A DNA stretch of 64,000 nt from Pseudomonadota bacterium (GTDB taxonomy: Bacteria; Pseudomonadota; Gammaproteobacteria; Pseudomonadales; Pseudohongiellaceae), in NCBI GenBank assembly GCA_027621405.1, contig JAQCBT010000007.1, forward strand, positions 120,498 to 184,497, read 5' to 3'. The position numbers were made by a program, and so were the translations under genes. The notes under the pieces were generated by a model, which did no database searches, was not told the DNA's origin, and saw only the letters and a list, made by a program, of their open reading frames with translations. Every line of letters starts with the position of its first letter. Within the stretch, counting starts at the first letter, position 1. Positions 17,335-26,925 of this stretch are shown piece after piece.

Positions 17335-19641
17335 ATGAAGCTGGATATCTCTGCCCTGTCTTACTCCCTCGCAAACTGGTGCGTTACGCGCCGCTTGCCA
17401 CTCTTTATTGGAAGCCTTCTCACCACGATTTTATTGGCCAGTGGGCTACTGATCATCCAGTTCGACGGTACCTTCAATGCCCTGCTCACCGAGAGCGATC
17501 CCTATCTCGAGGACCTGGTGCGCATGGATGAGGAGTTCCCCATTCCCACCGAAGCGGCCTTTATCTTCGTCGCTCCCGAAGGCGGCTCCGTCTTCAACAA
17601 GGCAACCCTGACTGCCCTGGATGACCTGCGCCAGGCATACCTGGAGATTCCCCGCGCCAGTTACCTGTCCACCATCATCGACTGGCTCTCGCCTGAGACC
17701 CAACGCCGCCTGTTCGTGAAGCCCATCGCCGAGTACAGCGACAGCGAACTGGCCGAGGTGGCAGAACAGGCGGCGGGCGACCAGTTGCTCACGGCCAACC
17801 TGCTGGCCGGGGACGGCAGCATCACCTTTGCCAACCTGAGCCTGAATGCGCGCAGTGCCAGCTCGGCCGAGCGCATGGAAATCGCCGCCGCCATACAGCA
17901 GGTGCGTGACCAGATCCGGGAACGCCATCCCGATGCCAGGCTGTACGCCGGTTCCGACCTGATACTGGAACAATCCAGCCAGGACTCAATGATCGCCGAC
18001 CTCACCAGCCTGTTGCCCATCGTCATCATTATCTGCGTGCTGGTAATCTGCTATTGCTTCCGCTCCATCTCACTCGGTGCCTGTATCCTGATTCACCAGG
18101 TGGTGACGGTCATTTGCAACATCGGCACCGTGAACTACCTCGGCTACTCCTTTAACAACATCTCGGTCATCGCTCCGCTGGTGGTGATCATCATCGCCGT
18201 GGCCAACAGCGTGCACATTATCTCCATCTACAAGCAGGCCCTGCAGCGGGGCGATGACAAGCTGGACGCCATGCGCCACAGCCTCAGTCACAACCTGCAA
18301 CCGGTGAGCCTGGCGGCGGTCACCACGGCCATCGGCTTCTCGTCGCTGAACATGACCTCGTCTCCAGCCATCCAGGAATTCGGCCAGATCGTGGCCATCG
18401 GTATCCTGTATGCATACGTGCTCACCTTCACCATGCTGCCCACCATGATGGTATGGCTCACCTTTTCCTGGGACAGGAACCCGAACCAGAAATTGTTCCT
18501 GCAGTCCCACCTGTCGAAGCTGGTTGCATTTACCCAGCGCCAGGACAAGCCCATCTTCTGGGCGTGCACATTATTGGCGGTATTAACGGTGAGCCTGTTG
18601 CCTCTGAATGAAACAGACTTCAATCGCCTGGATTTCATCGCTAACGAAGAAGACATTCGTCAGTACTACGATGTAGTTGGCGAACGCATGAATCGTGGCC
18701 CCGCCCTCACCTATGCCATCGACACCGGTATCGAGAACGGTGCGATGCGCCTGGAGTTCCTGAGGCGCGTGGAACGCTTCGGCGAATGGCTGGATAGCCA
18801 GCAGCAGATTGAGTCTCATGCCAGCGTGGTAGAAGTACTGAAGACGATTCACCAGTTTCTCAACGACCGTGACCCGGATTTTTTCCTGCTACCGGAGACT
18901 GACACCAACGTGGAGAACTACCTGGAAGCCTTCGCCATGGTAAACAGCATGGAATTCCCCATCGGCGACTTCATCAACGAAGACTTCTCGGCGATCACCT
19001 TGCTGATCAACGCGACCCGCATCTCCAACCAGGAGTTGATCGACCTGGACCTGCGCATTACCGAGGAATTCGATAACTTCTTCGAGTCCGCCGAACTCAT
19101 TCACGGAAGTGGCCTGCTGGTGTTCTCGCGCATGGATGAGCTGGTGACCACGGAACTTCTGCAGGGCTATTCGGTGAGTCTGCTGCTGATCACCATCACC
19201 CTGGTATTCGGTCTTGGGTCATTCTACTTCGGCGTATTGAGCGTCATACCAAACCTGCTGCCGGCCACCATGGTGTTTGGATTCTGGGCGCTGTTTGTGG
19301 GGCAACTGGATCCCTTTGTCATGATGCTGTTTAGCATCAGCATCGGCCTGGTAGTGGACGATACCGTGCATATACTGAGCCACTACCTGGAGAGTCGGCG
19401 CGGTGGCGCATCCCAGGAACAGGCCATCTCCCATTCCATAAGGATTGCCGGCCCGGCCTTGACCATAACCACCATGGTACTGGCGTTGGGTACCACCATC
19501 CTCATCTTCGCCAACACCCTCTACTTCCAGCAATCGGCGAAGTTGTTGGTGCCTATCGTGGTGGTCGCGCTGGTGCTGGACCTGGTCTACCTGCCAACCA
19601 TCCTCAAGCGATTCGATCGTAAGGTTGCTGTCTCTCCGTAG
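17335..19641 (+). CDS. MMPL/RND family exporter
   Basis: Second RND-superfamily transporter of the window, 768 residues (ATG at 17335; a TTG four codons upstream is also possible). Two halves each have a first transmembrane helix, a periplasmic domain and a five-helix block; the sterol-sensing-like block of the first half spans about residues 220-390, and the second half has the conserved GLVVDDTVHILSHY helix with the acidic pair thought to relay protons. It starts 74 bases after the LysR stop. It is not closely similar to the 9.5-12.1 kb copy beyond family motifs. Substrate unknown; lipid export is plausible. Confidence 0.9.
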   Translation: MKLDISALSYSLANWCVTRRLPLFIGSLLTTILLASGLLIIQFDGTFNALLTESDPYLEDLVRMDEEFPIPTEAAFIFVAPEGGSVFNKATLTALDDLRQAYLEIPRASYLSTIIDWLSPETQRRLFVKPIAEYSDSELAEVAEQAAGDQLLTANLLAGDGSITFANLSLNARSASSAERMEIAAAIQQVRDQIRERHPDARLYAGSDLILEQSSQDSMIADLTSLLPIVIIICVLVICYCFRSISLGACILIHQVVTVICNIGTVNYLGYSFNNISVIAPLVVIIIAVANSVHIISIYKQALQRGDDKLDAMRHSLSHNLQPVSLAAVTTAIGFSSLNMTSSPAIQEFGQIVAIGILYAYVLTFTMLPTMMVWLTFSWDRNPNQKLFLQSHLSKLVAFTQRQDKPIFWACTLLAVLTVSLLPLNETDFNRLDFIANEEDIRQYYDVVGERMNRGPALTYAIDTGIENGAMRLEFLRRVERFGEWLDSQQQIESHASVVEVLKTIHQFLNDRDPDFFLLPETDTNVENYLEAFAMVNSMEFPIGDFINEDFSAITLLINATRISNQELIDLDLRITEEFDNFFESAELIHGSGLLVFSRMDELVTTELLQGYSVSLLLITITLVFGLGSFYFGVLSVIPNLLPATMVFGFWALFVGQLDPFVMMLFSISIGLVVDDTVHILSHYLESRRGGASQEQAISHSIRIAGPALTITTMVLALGTTILIFANTLYFQQSAKLLVPIVVVALVLDLVYLPTILKRFDRKVAVSP

Positions 19642-19892
19642 CAACAGCTGCTGCACAAGCACCTCAACGCTCTGATGACCGAATTTGCCGGATCAGGGTA
19701 TCTGTTTACTCACTGTTATCCCCTCGCCGGTGTCATCAGCCTCGCCTCCCCAAAAAAAAGCCAGGCGGCACCATGAATTTAGTGATATTTCAGAGTTTTG
19801 GGTCTACATTTTCTTATAGGGCCAAGAATTCGCCCACATGGGTGCTAAGTACCGGTTTTTCCGGTGTTTTTCCGACTCTCTTGTAGGAATTA

Positions 19893-21761
19893 TTGAAGAA
19901 ATCACGCAGCAAACGAAAGGCGATGAGACTTTCCCAGGTAATTTTGACACTCTGGAACGGTGGTCTGGATCCGGCTACCGCGGCACCGCTACGCCTCGGC
20001 GAACGACGCATGATCTCGGCCATCGTGTTCGCCCTGATACCCTGTTCCCTGATTCTCGTCGGCGGCAATATTTTTATTACGGGTGACATGGCCCGCATAG
20101 TCATCATCAGTGCAGTCATGCTATGCGCGTTGATCGCCCTTTACCTGCAAGCCTACATGGACATGCAGCGCCAGGCTGCACTCGCCATCATCTTCGCCCT
20201 GTGGTTCTCACCGCTGCTATTGATGCTCAACGAAGGCTTCAGCAGCACAAACTGGGCGTGGCTGTTACCGGTTATCCTGCTGGCGAACTACATCATGTCG
20301 CGCCTCGCTGCCATCGTGTTCACCTTTATCAGTGTGCTCGCCCTGGCGACTATAGCGGTGCTTACAGCAAACGGGGTTGTTGGCCACGACATCGCCGCGC
20401 GCGAACATTCCAGTACCGTGGCGGTGGCTGGCTCCCTGATCTTTATCCTGGCCTGCATACTGGGTTACGCCTATCGCACATCACAACTGAAATCCGAGGA
20501 ACAACTTAATCGCAGCATGAACAAACTGCGGGAAGAAGTGGAGACGCGACGTACCGCCGAGCTGAAAGCGCTGGCAGGCGAACGGGCCAAGGCAACCTTT
20601 CTGGCCACTGTGAGCCATGAATTGCGCACGCCACTCAATGGTGTGATCGGTGCCGGCCAGTTGCTCGCGACCCAGGATCTGGACGAGGAGAAGAAGGAGC
20701 TGGTGGACATTATTAATTCCAGTGGCAAGTTACTGATGGAAGTCATCAACAATGTACTCGACCTGTCGAGGTTAGATGAAGGCAAACTGGAACTGAAGAT
20801 CACACCCGTGAACCTGTTGGAAACTATTGAGGTCTGTCTCGCTCCGTTACGTGTCATGTGTAATGAGAAGTGCCTGTCCCTGAACCTGCACATCGCCTAC
20901 GGTGCACCAACCTGGGTATTAACCGACGGTACTCGCATTCAACAGATCCTGATGAACCTGGTGGGCAATGCCATCAAGTTCACCGACAAGGGAAGCATCG
21001 ACGTCTACCTGGAAGGGCACGACGATGGCATCGTGCTCAGGGTGAAAGATACCGGCATCGGCATCGCCGAGGACAAGCGCCAGGAAATCTTCGACCCCTT
21101 CGTGCAGGCTGACTCCTCTGTGGACCGACGCTTTGGTGGCAGCGGACTCGGTCTCACTGTCGTACAGCGTCTCACCCGACTGTTCCGGGGCGACATAGAG
21201 TTGGTGTCCAAGGTGGGCGTCGGCTCTACCTTCACCCTTCATCTGCCAGCACAGGAATGTGAGGCGCCTGTAGAGAAAGTAAAAGAAGGAGTCATGCCTG
21301 AACTGGTTGATGAGCTCAAGGACGAAACAACGAAATTGCAGGCATTGGTCCAACCGGCACCTGAGATACTGAAGGAGGGCGTCACGGTACTGGTCACAGA
21401 TGACAATGTGGTAAATCGCAAAGTCGCCAACAAACTGCTGCAAAAACTTGGCTGCAAGGTAATCGAAGCCGCCGACGGGCTCGAAGCGCTGCACTCCATA
21501 AGCACTGGCAAGATCGACATCGTACTGATGGATGTACAGATGCCCAACATGGATGGCCTCACCGCCACCTCTGAAATCCGCAAGATGAACAGCCCGCTGT
21601 GCGATACGCCCATAATCGGCCTCTCGGCCAATGCCATGCCTCACGATCAACAGAAGATGTTGAAGGCAGGCATGGACAGCTACCTCGCCAAACCGGTGCA
21701 TCTCGACCAGCTACGTTCGGCGCTGGATCGGGTTGGGGATGGGGGGAAGATGCTTTCCTAG
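19893..21761 (+). CDS. Hybrid sensor histidine kinase/response regulator
   Basis: Membrane sensor with six predicted transmembrane segments in the first ~190 residues and no recognisable extracellular domain, suggesting it senses the membrane or a permeant signal. Then a short coiled coil, the HisKA domain (FLATVSHELRTPLNG, phospho-histidine), the HATPase with N-box LMNLVGNAIKFT and G-boxes DTGIGI and GSGLGLTV, and a C-terminal receiver (LVTDDN; acceptor aspartate in VLMDVQMP; lysine in YLAKPV). Start uncertain: TTG 19893 has GGA eight bases upstream; ATG 19923 would remove ten basic residues. No separate output gene is adjacent. Confidence 0.92.
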   Translation: MKKSRSKRKAMRLSQVILTLWNGGLDPATAAPLRLGERRMISAIVFALIPCSLILVGGNIFITGDMARIVIISAVMLCALIALYLQAYMDMQRQAALAIIFALWFSPLLLMLNEGFSSTNWAWLLPVILLANYIMSRLAAIVFTFISVLALATIAVLTANGVVGHDIAAREHSSTVAVAGSLIFILACILGYAYRTSQLKSEEQLNRSMNKLREEVETRRTAELKALAGERAKATFLATVSHELRTPLNGVIGAGQLLATQDLDEEKKELVDIINSSGKLLMEVINNVLDLSRLDEGKLELKITPVNLLETIEVCLAPLRVMCNEKCLSLNLHIAYGAPTWVLTDGTRIQQILMNLVGNAIKFTDKGSIDVYLEGHDDGIVLRVKDTGIGIAEDKRQEIFDPFVQADSSVDRRFGGSGLGLTVVQRLTRLFRGDIELVSKVGVGSTFTLHLPAQECEAPVEKVKEGVMPELVDELKDETTKLQALVQPAPEILKEGVTVLVTDDNVVNRKVANKLLQKLGCKVIEAADGLEALHSISTGKIDIVLMDVQMPNMDGLTATSEIRKMNSPLCDTPIIGLSANAMPHDQQKMLKAGMDSYLAKPVHLDQLRSALDRVGDGGKMLS

Positions 21762-21793
21762 CTGAGGTAGAGGTTGGCCATTACCATCAGAGG

Positions 21794-22750
21794 CTACCTG
21801 CCTATGAGATCCAAGATGGCATCGGCTACGAGATCAGGTTCCTCGAGTTGGACGTAGTGATTATTCTTCGCAGCAAATACCTGCTTGCTGTTCGTTGAAA
21901 GCTTCAGCAACTCCTGCTGCAAATCCGCACGCATGATTGCGACTTCTTTCTGCTCAGGATTCATTGACTCAATATTCTGAAGCATTGCGGTTGCCGAGAT
22001 TACGGTAAGTGGAATACTGCCAAACGAATCGATTTCCCCGGCTTGTTCTGACATTTCCAGCAAATTCGCCGCCTCATCATACTGCCCTTTGTTGCTTCTG
22101 TGCATTAACGCGGGCCCAACCTGGTTTATGGAATCCCGTTCCTCAGTGTTTGGATAAAGCCTTCCAGAAGCGGCTCGCCGAATGAATCCGGAATTGGACA
22201 TCAGAGACATAAGAAATCTGGGTGGAACCTTGGGAGGATACCGTTCCGTCTGGGACGGATGGGATACATCAACAAGCACTACCCCGGCTATATCGTCTCT
22301 GTTGCTGTCGATGAATCGTCTCAGCGTGATACCCGCGACGGAATGGCCTACGACGATGTAAGGCTTGGGCACTTCAAGCGCCTGCAAGAGCGCAGACAGA
22401 TCATTGGCGATGGATCTCAATGATTTTTCTTCCGGACTGTCTTCACTCCAGAGTATTCCGGCACGATCATAGGCCAGGGTAGTCGTGACATCGGAAACTG
22501 AATCCTGCACCTTGAACCAGGGCAAGTATCCGTAGGAGTCCAATCCGGACTCGAAGATTACTGTGGGCCCGCCTTCACCCTTCAAGACCACGTGCAGCCT
22601 ATGGCTCCCTACATCTACCAACTGGCCTTCCGGCGAGAACCTGTCTTCTGCGAAATATCTCGCCAGTGCTTCCATACCGAAGGCAGCCATGCCCCCAACA
22701 GCCAGGGCCGAGAAGACAACAATAGTCATCCATTTCAGTATCTTCTTCAC
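21794..22750 (-). CDS. Alpha/beta hydrolase, membrane-anchored
   Basis: Serine hydrolase fold with nucleophile elbow GHSVAG and a C-terminal catalytic histidine candidate in NNHYVQLEEPDLV. An N-terminal hydrophobic segment (about residues 8-27) would export it or anchor it in the membrane. The start is GTG. Its 318 residues match lysophospholipase/haloalkane-dehalogenase-like families, but the substrate is unknown. Confidence 0.87.
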   Translation of the reverse strand: MKKILKWMTIVVFSALAVGGMAAFGMEALARYFAEDRFSPEGQLVDVGSHRLHVVLKGEGGPTVIFESGLDSYGYLPWFKVQDSVSDVTTTLAYDRAGILWSEDSPEEKSLRSIANDLSALLQALEVPKPYIVVGHSVAGITLRRFIDSNRDDIAGVVLVDVSHPSQTERYPPKVPPRFLMSLMSNSGFIRRAASGRLYPNTEERDSINQVGPALMHRSNKGQYDEAANLLEMSEQAGEIDSFGSIPLTVISATAMLQNIESMNPEQKEVAIMRADLQQELLKLSTNSKQVFAAKNNHYVQLEEPDLVADAILDLIGR

Positions 22751-22896
22751 GTTTGCTGCTATTCTGATTCTGCTAAGGGAATCTGCATATTATGCAGATT
22801 TACAGCTGGCGGTTACGCCAATCTGCCGCCAAGGTGGGAATAACTATCGATGCCCCTAGACTTCAGCTATTTCATTGGGTATTGCCGCTCTCGCGG

Positions 22897-23187
22897 CTAT
22901 TCTGCAGGACCGGATACTATCCTGGGGCCCATAGCATCAAGCATGCGATTCTGGCTATCCAGAATGGATCTTCCCATTGCACTACTATAAAAATCCAGCA
23001 ATGCCTGTAGTTGTTCCACTGTGTAGTGTTTCACCCGCAACTCGGTTTGCTCATCGAAATAGCGTTGGGTCATCTGCTGCCTGTACTCTTCTGTAATGCC
23101 ATTGCCACTGTAAGCTGGCTCTCTCACCATGAGACGCACTACCCTGGCGGCTAACTCCCGTACCTCGTCATCGCTGCCATTAGTCAT
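22897..23187 (-). CDS. Small DUF2059-like protein
   Basis: 96 residues. The C-terminal half (QLQALLDFYSSAMGRSILDSQ) matches the signature helix of DUF2059 proteins, whose role is unknown. The ATG at 23187 overlaps the stop of the YdeI-like gene (ATGA), indicating coupling; a longer GTG start at 23238 is less likely. No signal peptide is visible in this short form, unlike usual DUF2059 proteins, so it could be a truncated member. Confidence 0.65.
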   Translation of the reverse strand: MTNGSDDEVRELAARVVRLMVREPAYSGNGITEEYRQQMTQRYFDEQTELRVKHYTVEQLQALLDFYSSAMGRSILDSQNRMLDAMGPRIVSGPAE

Positions 23188-23507
23188 GATCTGCCATGCC
23201 TCTTCAACTTTTTGTCGATCAACACATCCTGCTGCCACTTACCCGGCTTCTTGTCTGTACGATGGATGCAACCCGCCCAGCAACAGGGTCGTTTCTTGCC
23301 TTCCTGTAATTCTTCCACGGTGCGATTGATGCGTTTATCCCGGGTCTGCATTCGCTTGGCGTCTTCGATCCAGCAGAGAAATTCGTTACGGCCGATAGGA
23401 GTGAGGCCTTCCCAGAGGCTGGCGACTTCTTTCTTGCCTGAAAGAACCTTAGCCAGATCTTCTGGAACCATGTGCACGAGACCGCCTGAGAATTTGGAAG
23501 CGGGCAT
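23184..23507 (-). CDS. YdeI/OmpD-associated family protein
   Basis: 107-residue cytoplasmic protein. The segments VASLWEGLTPIGRNEFLCWI and AKRMQTRDKRINRTVEEL match the C-terminal helical motif of the YdeI/OmpD-associated family, one branch of which has been linked to bacteriocin or peptide tolerance. It has a cysteine pair (PCCWAGC) that is not a family hallmark. It starts 9 bases after the DUF2235 gene stop and ends with an ATGA overlap into the next gene, so it belongs to that operon. Confidence 0.8.
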   Translation of the reverse strand: MPASKFSGGLVHMVPEDLAKVLSGKKEVASLWEGLTPIGRNEFLCWIEDAKRMQTRDKRINRTVEELQEGKKRPCCWAGCIHRTDKKPGKWQQDVLIDKKLKRHGRS

Positions 23508-23516
23508 CTATGATCC

Positions 23517-24491
23517 CTATGTCTTCACGACGATATAGTTGGCAGGCAGGTTCGTCGGCTTGTACTTGTTGGTCGGCCGTCGCTTACGAATGAACACACT
23601 CTCGTGGATCTTCGCACCCTCGGGTATCTGGCGCTTGTAGGTGCCACGGATCTTCCAGATACCGGTGAAGGAGTTATGCAGTTCGTCATTGGGATTCTGC
23701 TCGCGCTTGTTCAACTCGGCCGTGTTGACCTGCAGCCCGTGACGCCTGGCCTGCGTGAGCATCCAGTGCAGAGCGATATTGGACAGCCCCCGCTCCGGAT
23801 ACCAGGCTCCTACATCCGAATGCACCCCGGCGAACCATACCTGCTCGATAGTCTGGTTGGGCGCGAGATCGGTTTCATCCCACAGGCAGGGTGGAAAGTC
23901 CTTACGCTTCTCGTCGATGGACACGGCGTGATAGCCATGGCTGGCCTCGGGATTGAGGGAAGAGTTGTGCCACTTCTTCCCCGCGTTCATCACCAGGGAC
24001 GATACCGTGTCCCAGACCCCGATGAAGTGCACCGAGCACTTGCGGGAGAAGGTCTTCTTGAACTCGTGGGCGATCTTGATATTACCCTCGGTGTTGTACA
24101 GCTTCGCAGCATACCCGATCAGGTTGTCGTTATCGGGATGCAACAGGCCACACTTGTATAACATGCCCGCCAGCGAACGCACGGTGAAGGCGCCGCGGCT
24201 GAAACCGAACAGGAACAGCTTGTCGCCCTCCTCGTAAGTCTCCATCAGGTAGGCATAGGCATCGTTGACGTTGTTCTGCAGCCCCTCGCCCGTCGCCTGG
24301 TCCATCTTGGACTTCAGGGAACCGTTGTCGGGGCCGTCTGAGTATTCCCAGTCGCCGGTGCCCACCCCGGGATCGTAGAAGACGATCTGGGAGTTGGTTT
24401 TTTTGGAGAGTGCGTAGGTTTCTACAACATTGGTATTGTTCTCACCGAACTCGTTGCCGGTGCCGTCGCAGCAGATGACGATGTTTTTCAT
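23517..24491 (-). CDS. DUF2235 (Tle1-like) alpha/beta hydrolase
   Basis: 324-residue lipase-like protein of the DUF2235 family, which includes the Tle1 phospholipase effectors of type VI secretion. Catalytic serine S98 (GFSRG), aspartate D161 (GVWDT) and histidine H224 (GVHSDVG) form a complete triad, and the N-terminal IVICCDGTGN motif is present. Short compared with T6SS Tle1 effectors (over 500 residues), with no signal peptide and no VgrG or PAAR neighbour, so it may act inside the cell. SD GGGAGG precedes the ATG. Downstream come YdeI- and DUF2059-like genes; upstream two small membrane protein genes. Confidence 0.88.
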   Translation of the reverse strand: MKNIVICCDGTGNEFGENNTNVVETYALSKKTNSQIVFYDPGVGTGDWEYSDGPDNGSLKSKMDQATGEGLQNNVNDAYAYLMETYEEGDKLFLFGFSRGAFTVRSLAGMLYKCGLLHPDNDNLIGYAAKLYNTEGNIKIAHEFKKTFSRKCSVHFIGVWDTVSSLVMNAGKKWHNSSLNPEASHGYHAVSIDEKRKDFPPCLWDETDLAPNQTIEQVWFAGVHSDVGAWYPERGLSNIALHWMLTQARRHGLQVNTAELNKREQNPNDELHNSFTGIWKIRGTYKRQIPEGAKIHESVFIRKRRPTNKYKPTNLPANYIVVKT

Positions 24492-24524
24492 TCTGGCCTC
24501 CCGGGTGCCCTACCCACCCTTCGA

Positions 24525-25127
24525 TTATTTGGATTCTGCCACTTCATTGGAGATGCTTTCCGCATCTTGCCAAACTACCCGATCATCCGAAGACACGATC
24601 GCCGTGTAAATTACGATCCTTGTCGATTTGGGAATCTCCCTGTGCACGAGGAAAGAGGTAGTCTCATCGGGATCAACATAATACATCTTCGGTACGTCTT
24701 CGATGTCTGCGGCTGGATCAAACCAGTGTCCGATGACTTCCCGTTTTCTTTCAGTCCCAATCGAATCCACGACTAGCTTCAGCTTCGGGCTGAATATGGC
24801 CGTACTACCAACGTTCTTGAACTGCACCTTTGTCACGTGCAAGTTGGTCTGTTCATTCAGATGATGCACTTTGGTCTGAATATCGATCTGGCCGCGCGCG
24901 GAAAATGTGCGCCCCCTGAAGAAGCGGTAGTATGTGAATAGCGCGCCAATTATGAGGATTACCGCTGAGGCGATTGAAGACGCAGTTTGAATAGCGTCTT
25001 TGTTTGCTACAAGGTATTCCGCTGTAATAAGCTGATCTTGCCAGACATTGGCAATCAGCAGGACGAGCGCAATCAGGATTCCCCAAAAAACCAGGATATC
25101 CCGGTTTCTCTGTAGAAACTTGATCAC
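24525..25127 (-). CDS. Membrane protein of unknown function
   Basis: Not recognised. Two predicted transmembrane segments lie near the N-terminus (about residues 10-30 and 50-70), followed by a soluble region of ~130 residues, mostly beta, with no catalytic motif. The GTG start at 25127 overlaps the TGA of the small upstream ORF (GTGA), so I prefer it to a GTG four codons earlier. The stop is 33 bases before the DUF2235 gene. It could anchor or regulate the hydrolase, but this is only context. Confidence 0.7.
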   Translation of the reverse strand: MIKFLQRNRDILVFWGILIALVLLIANVWQDQLITAEYLVANKDAIQTASSIASAVILIIGALFTYYRFFRGRTFSARGQIDIQTKVHHLNEQTNLHVTKVQFKNVGSTAIFSPKLKLVVDSIGTERKREVIGHWFDPAADIEDVPKMYYVDPDETTSFLVHREIPKSTRIVIYTAIVSSDDRVVWQDAESISNEVAESK

Positions 25128-25222
25128 AGGAAGAACCACACTCCGAGACCGAGAATGACGACTGCGACGATTATCAAGGGTAACAGCCCCGGAGGCGGGC
25201 CGGCTTTTTGCATCATGGCCAT
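25124..25222 (-). CDS. 32-residue single-span membrane peptide
   Basis: A short ORF usually missed by gene callers. It begins MAMMQKAGPPPGLLP, then has one hydrophobic helix (about 16 residues, IIVAVVILGLGVW) and ends FFL. An SD GAGGA lies just upstream of the ATG, and its stop overlaps the next gene's GTG start (GTGA). These make it a likely real gene, in the DUF2235 operon. Its role is unknown; small single-span proteins often regulate a membrane partner or act as toxins. Confidence 0.6.
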   Translation of the reverse strand: MAMMQKAGPPPGLLPLIIVAVVILGLGVWFFL

Positions 25223-25260
25223 GACTTAGTCCTCGTTTAACATTGTACGTGGGCCATCTG

Positions 25261-25300
25261 CAATCAAAGTACCCTGACCCCTTTTGATTGTCTTTGATTG
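25261..25300. repeat. CAATCAAA / TTTGATTG repeats upstream of the small-membrane-protein operon
   Basis: CAATCAAA (25261-25268) is inverted to TTTGATTG at 25283-25290, and a second direct TTTGATTG follows at 25293-25300. This is a possible regulatory site or weak terminator in the gap after the enolase-family gene. Confidence 0.4.
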
Positions 25301-25305
25301 CTGGT

Positions 25306-26520
25306 TCAGAATTCTTCGATCAGGTCCGCCCTGAGTGTTACACCAAGCCCTGGACCTTGCGGCACTTTAATGAATCCATCCTTCTCCAGCACGGGCGGGT
25401 TTTCGAAGACCTGCCAGCCCTCGAAGATATCCGCGTGCGGCGGTTCGTGAATGAACTCGGTTATTGGGCCGTTTGGCATGGACGCGATAAGGTGGATGCC
25501 GCATATATTCACGAGACGTCGTTCAAGCGGTGCCGAGTGCGGCGAGACCTGTCTGTTGTATGCCGCCGCGAGTGTGCCGACAGTGCGGGACATCAGCGGT
25601 CCAATATCACCTATTTCCGGCATAAGGACGTCGAAGCATCCCTGCTCAAGCAGCCACTTGAACTCATGGATGCCCCAGTTTGCCTCGGCCCCGGCCATGG
25701 GCATGGCGAGCAGGCGATTGAGTTCCGCCAGGCGCTCGTAGTCATAGCGAGGCAATGGCTCCTCCAGCCAATAGACATTGAGCCGCTGGTACTCCATTGC
25801 CGTGTCATAGGCACGCTTGAAGTTCCAGTAGATGGGGTTATCCCCATTGGCATCGGCGTTGCCGGGTGCCTTGTTACCATCGCAGAGAATGTGGAAGTCA
25901 TCGCCCACCGCGTCCCTTACCAACTCCACCACGCGCACGTCTTCTTCCATCGTCCTGAAACCCGACCGCAGTTTTAGTGCGCGCCAGCCGGCCTCTTTGA
26001 GCCCAATAGCGATCTCGACCCGGTCTTCCACCGTTCCGATCCCCCACATGGCCGCATAGGGCAGGACCCGGTCGCGGCCACCGCCCCAGAGTTTGTACAA
26101 CGGTAAATCCGTCGCCTTGCCCAGCAAATCCCAAAGCGCGATCTCAACCGAAGCTCCCCATCTGCGCTGCGGACGGTAGAGCGCCGCGGCATGTTGATTG
26201 ATATCGAAAGGATCCTGGCCAACGAGCAGTTGTTTTACAGATTCGATGTTCTCCGGAGGGATTCCAGGCCCGATACCCACCAGGCCTTGATCCGTGTGGA
26301 CCTCAGTGACAGTGAAGTTGCCAATCTGAACGTGCAGCCCTCCCGCGGGGGTATCGACGCGCCGCGCCAGGATACCCTTGTCCTCGATCAGTTTAATCCT
26401 GATCAGACGGACATCAGTGATCTTCAGGCGCGCCGCCTGCGCCGCCATGGCAGCCTGCGGTAGCATCAAAGGCATCGCTGCCAGGCCAGGTATCTTGGTT
26501 AGAAAATCTCTTCTCTGCAT
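25306..26520 (-). CDS. Mandelate racemase/muconate lactonizing enzyme (enolase superfamily), exported
   Basis: Enolase-superfamily barrel enzyme of 404 residues, probably an acid-sugar dehydratase or racemase. The KxR motif (ALKLRSG), metal-binding aspartate and glutamates (LCDGNK, WLEEPLP, AGAEAN) and catalytic histidine (SPHSA) are all visible, as in galactonate/gluconate dehydratases. The N-terminus MQRRDFLTKI with a hydrophobic stretch is a Tat-like signal, unusual for this superfamily, so it may act in the periplasm. The substrate is not determined. It lies 84 bases upstream of the small membrane peptide gene. Confidence 0.88.
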   Translation of the reverse strand: MQRRDFLTKIPGLAAMPLMLPQAAMAAQAARLKITDVRLIRIKLIEDKGILARRVDTPAGGLHVQIGNFTVTEVHTDQGLVGIGPGIPPENIESVKQLLVGQDPFDINQHAAALYRPQRRWGASVEIALWDLLGKATDLPLYKLWGGGRDRVLPYAAMWGIGTVEDRVEIAIGLKEAGWRALKLRSGFRTMEEDVRVVELVRDAVGDDFHILCDGNKAPGNADANGDNPIYWNFKRAYDTAMEYQRLNVYWLEEPLPRYDYERLAELNRLLAMPMAGAEANWGIHEFKWLLEQGCFDVLMPEIGDIGPLMSRTVGTLAAAYNRQVSPHSAPLERRLVNICGIHLIASMPNGPITEFIHEPPHADIFEGWQVFENPPVLEKDGFIKVPQGPGLGVTLRADLIEEF

Positions 26521-26631
26521 GGCGGTGTCCTGTTTATGGTCAATTGTGATGAATGACGATATGACTTTCCTTGGCTCTTTTCAAATAGCGGGTCAAAGCG
26601 CTCTGAGCCCACTGATTCACTTTTGATTCAA

Positions 26632-26841
26632 CTATTTTCCACGGCTCTTGGAGCTATCTATCAACATGCCAATAGAAAGACCCAGCCCGGCACCGAGAGC
26701 AAGACCGAGTGCCAGGTTGCTGACCATCAAGCCGGCAACAATTCCTAATCCGGCTCCCAATGAAAGCCCTAAAACCATGTATTGCGCAGTAAATGTTACT
26801 TCAAAAATATATGGCTTCCTGGTTACTCTGACTTGTCGCAT
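26632..26841 (-). CDS. Small glycine-zipper membrane protein
   Basis: 69 residues. It is mostly hydrophobic with repeated GLSLGAGLGIVAG/LALGAGLGLSIG segments, a glycine zipper that could pack into two helices. The basic C-terminus ends SKSRGK. No family recognised. Possibly a pore-like or scaffold peptide. Confidence 0.6.
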   Translation of the reverse strand: MRQVRVTRKPYIFEVTFTAQYMVLGLSLGAGLGIVAGLMVSNLALGLALGAGLGLSIGMLIDSSKSRGK

Positions 26842-26925
26842 AGCACGAGCTCCATACAGTTAACGCCCTGGATAATGGGCGCGCCTTGGCGCGTCCTTAG
26901 TTGATTTAATGGTTAAATAGCATCA

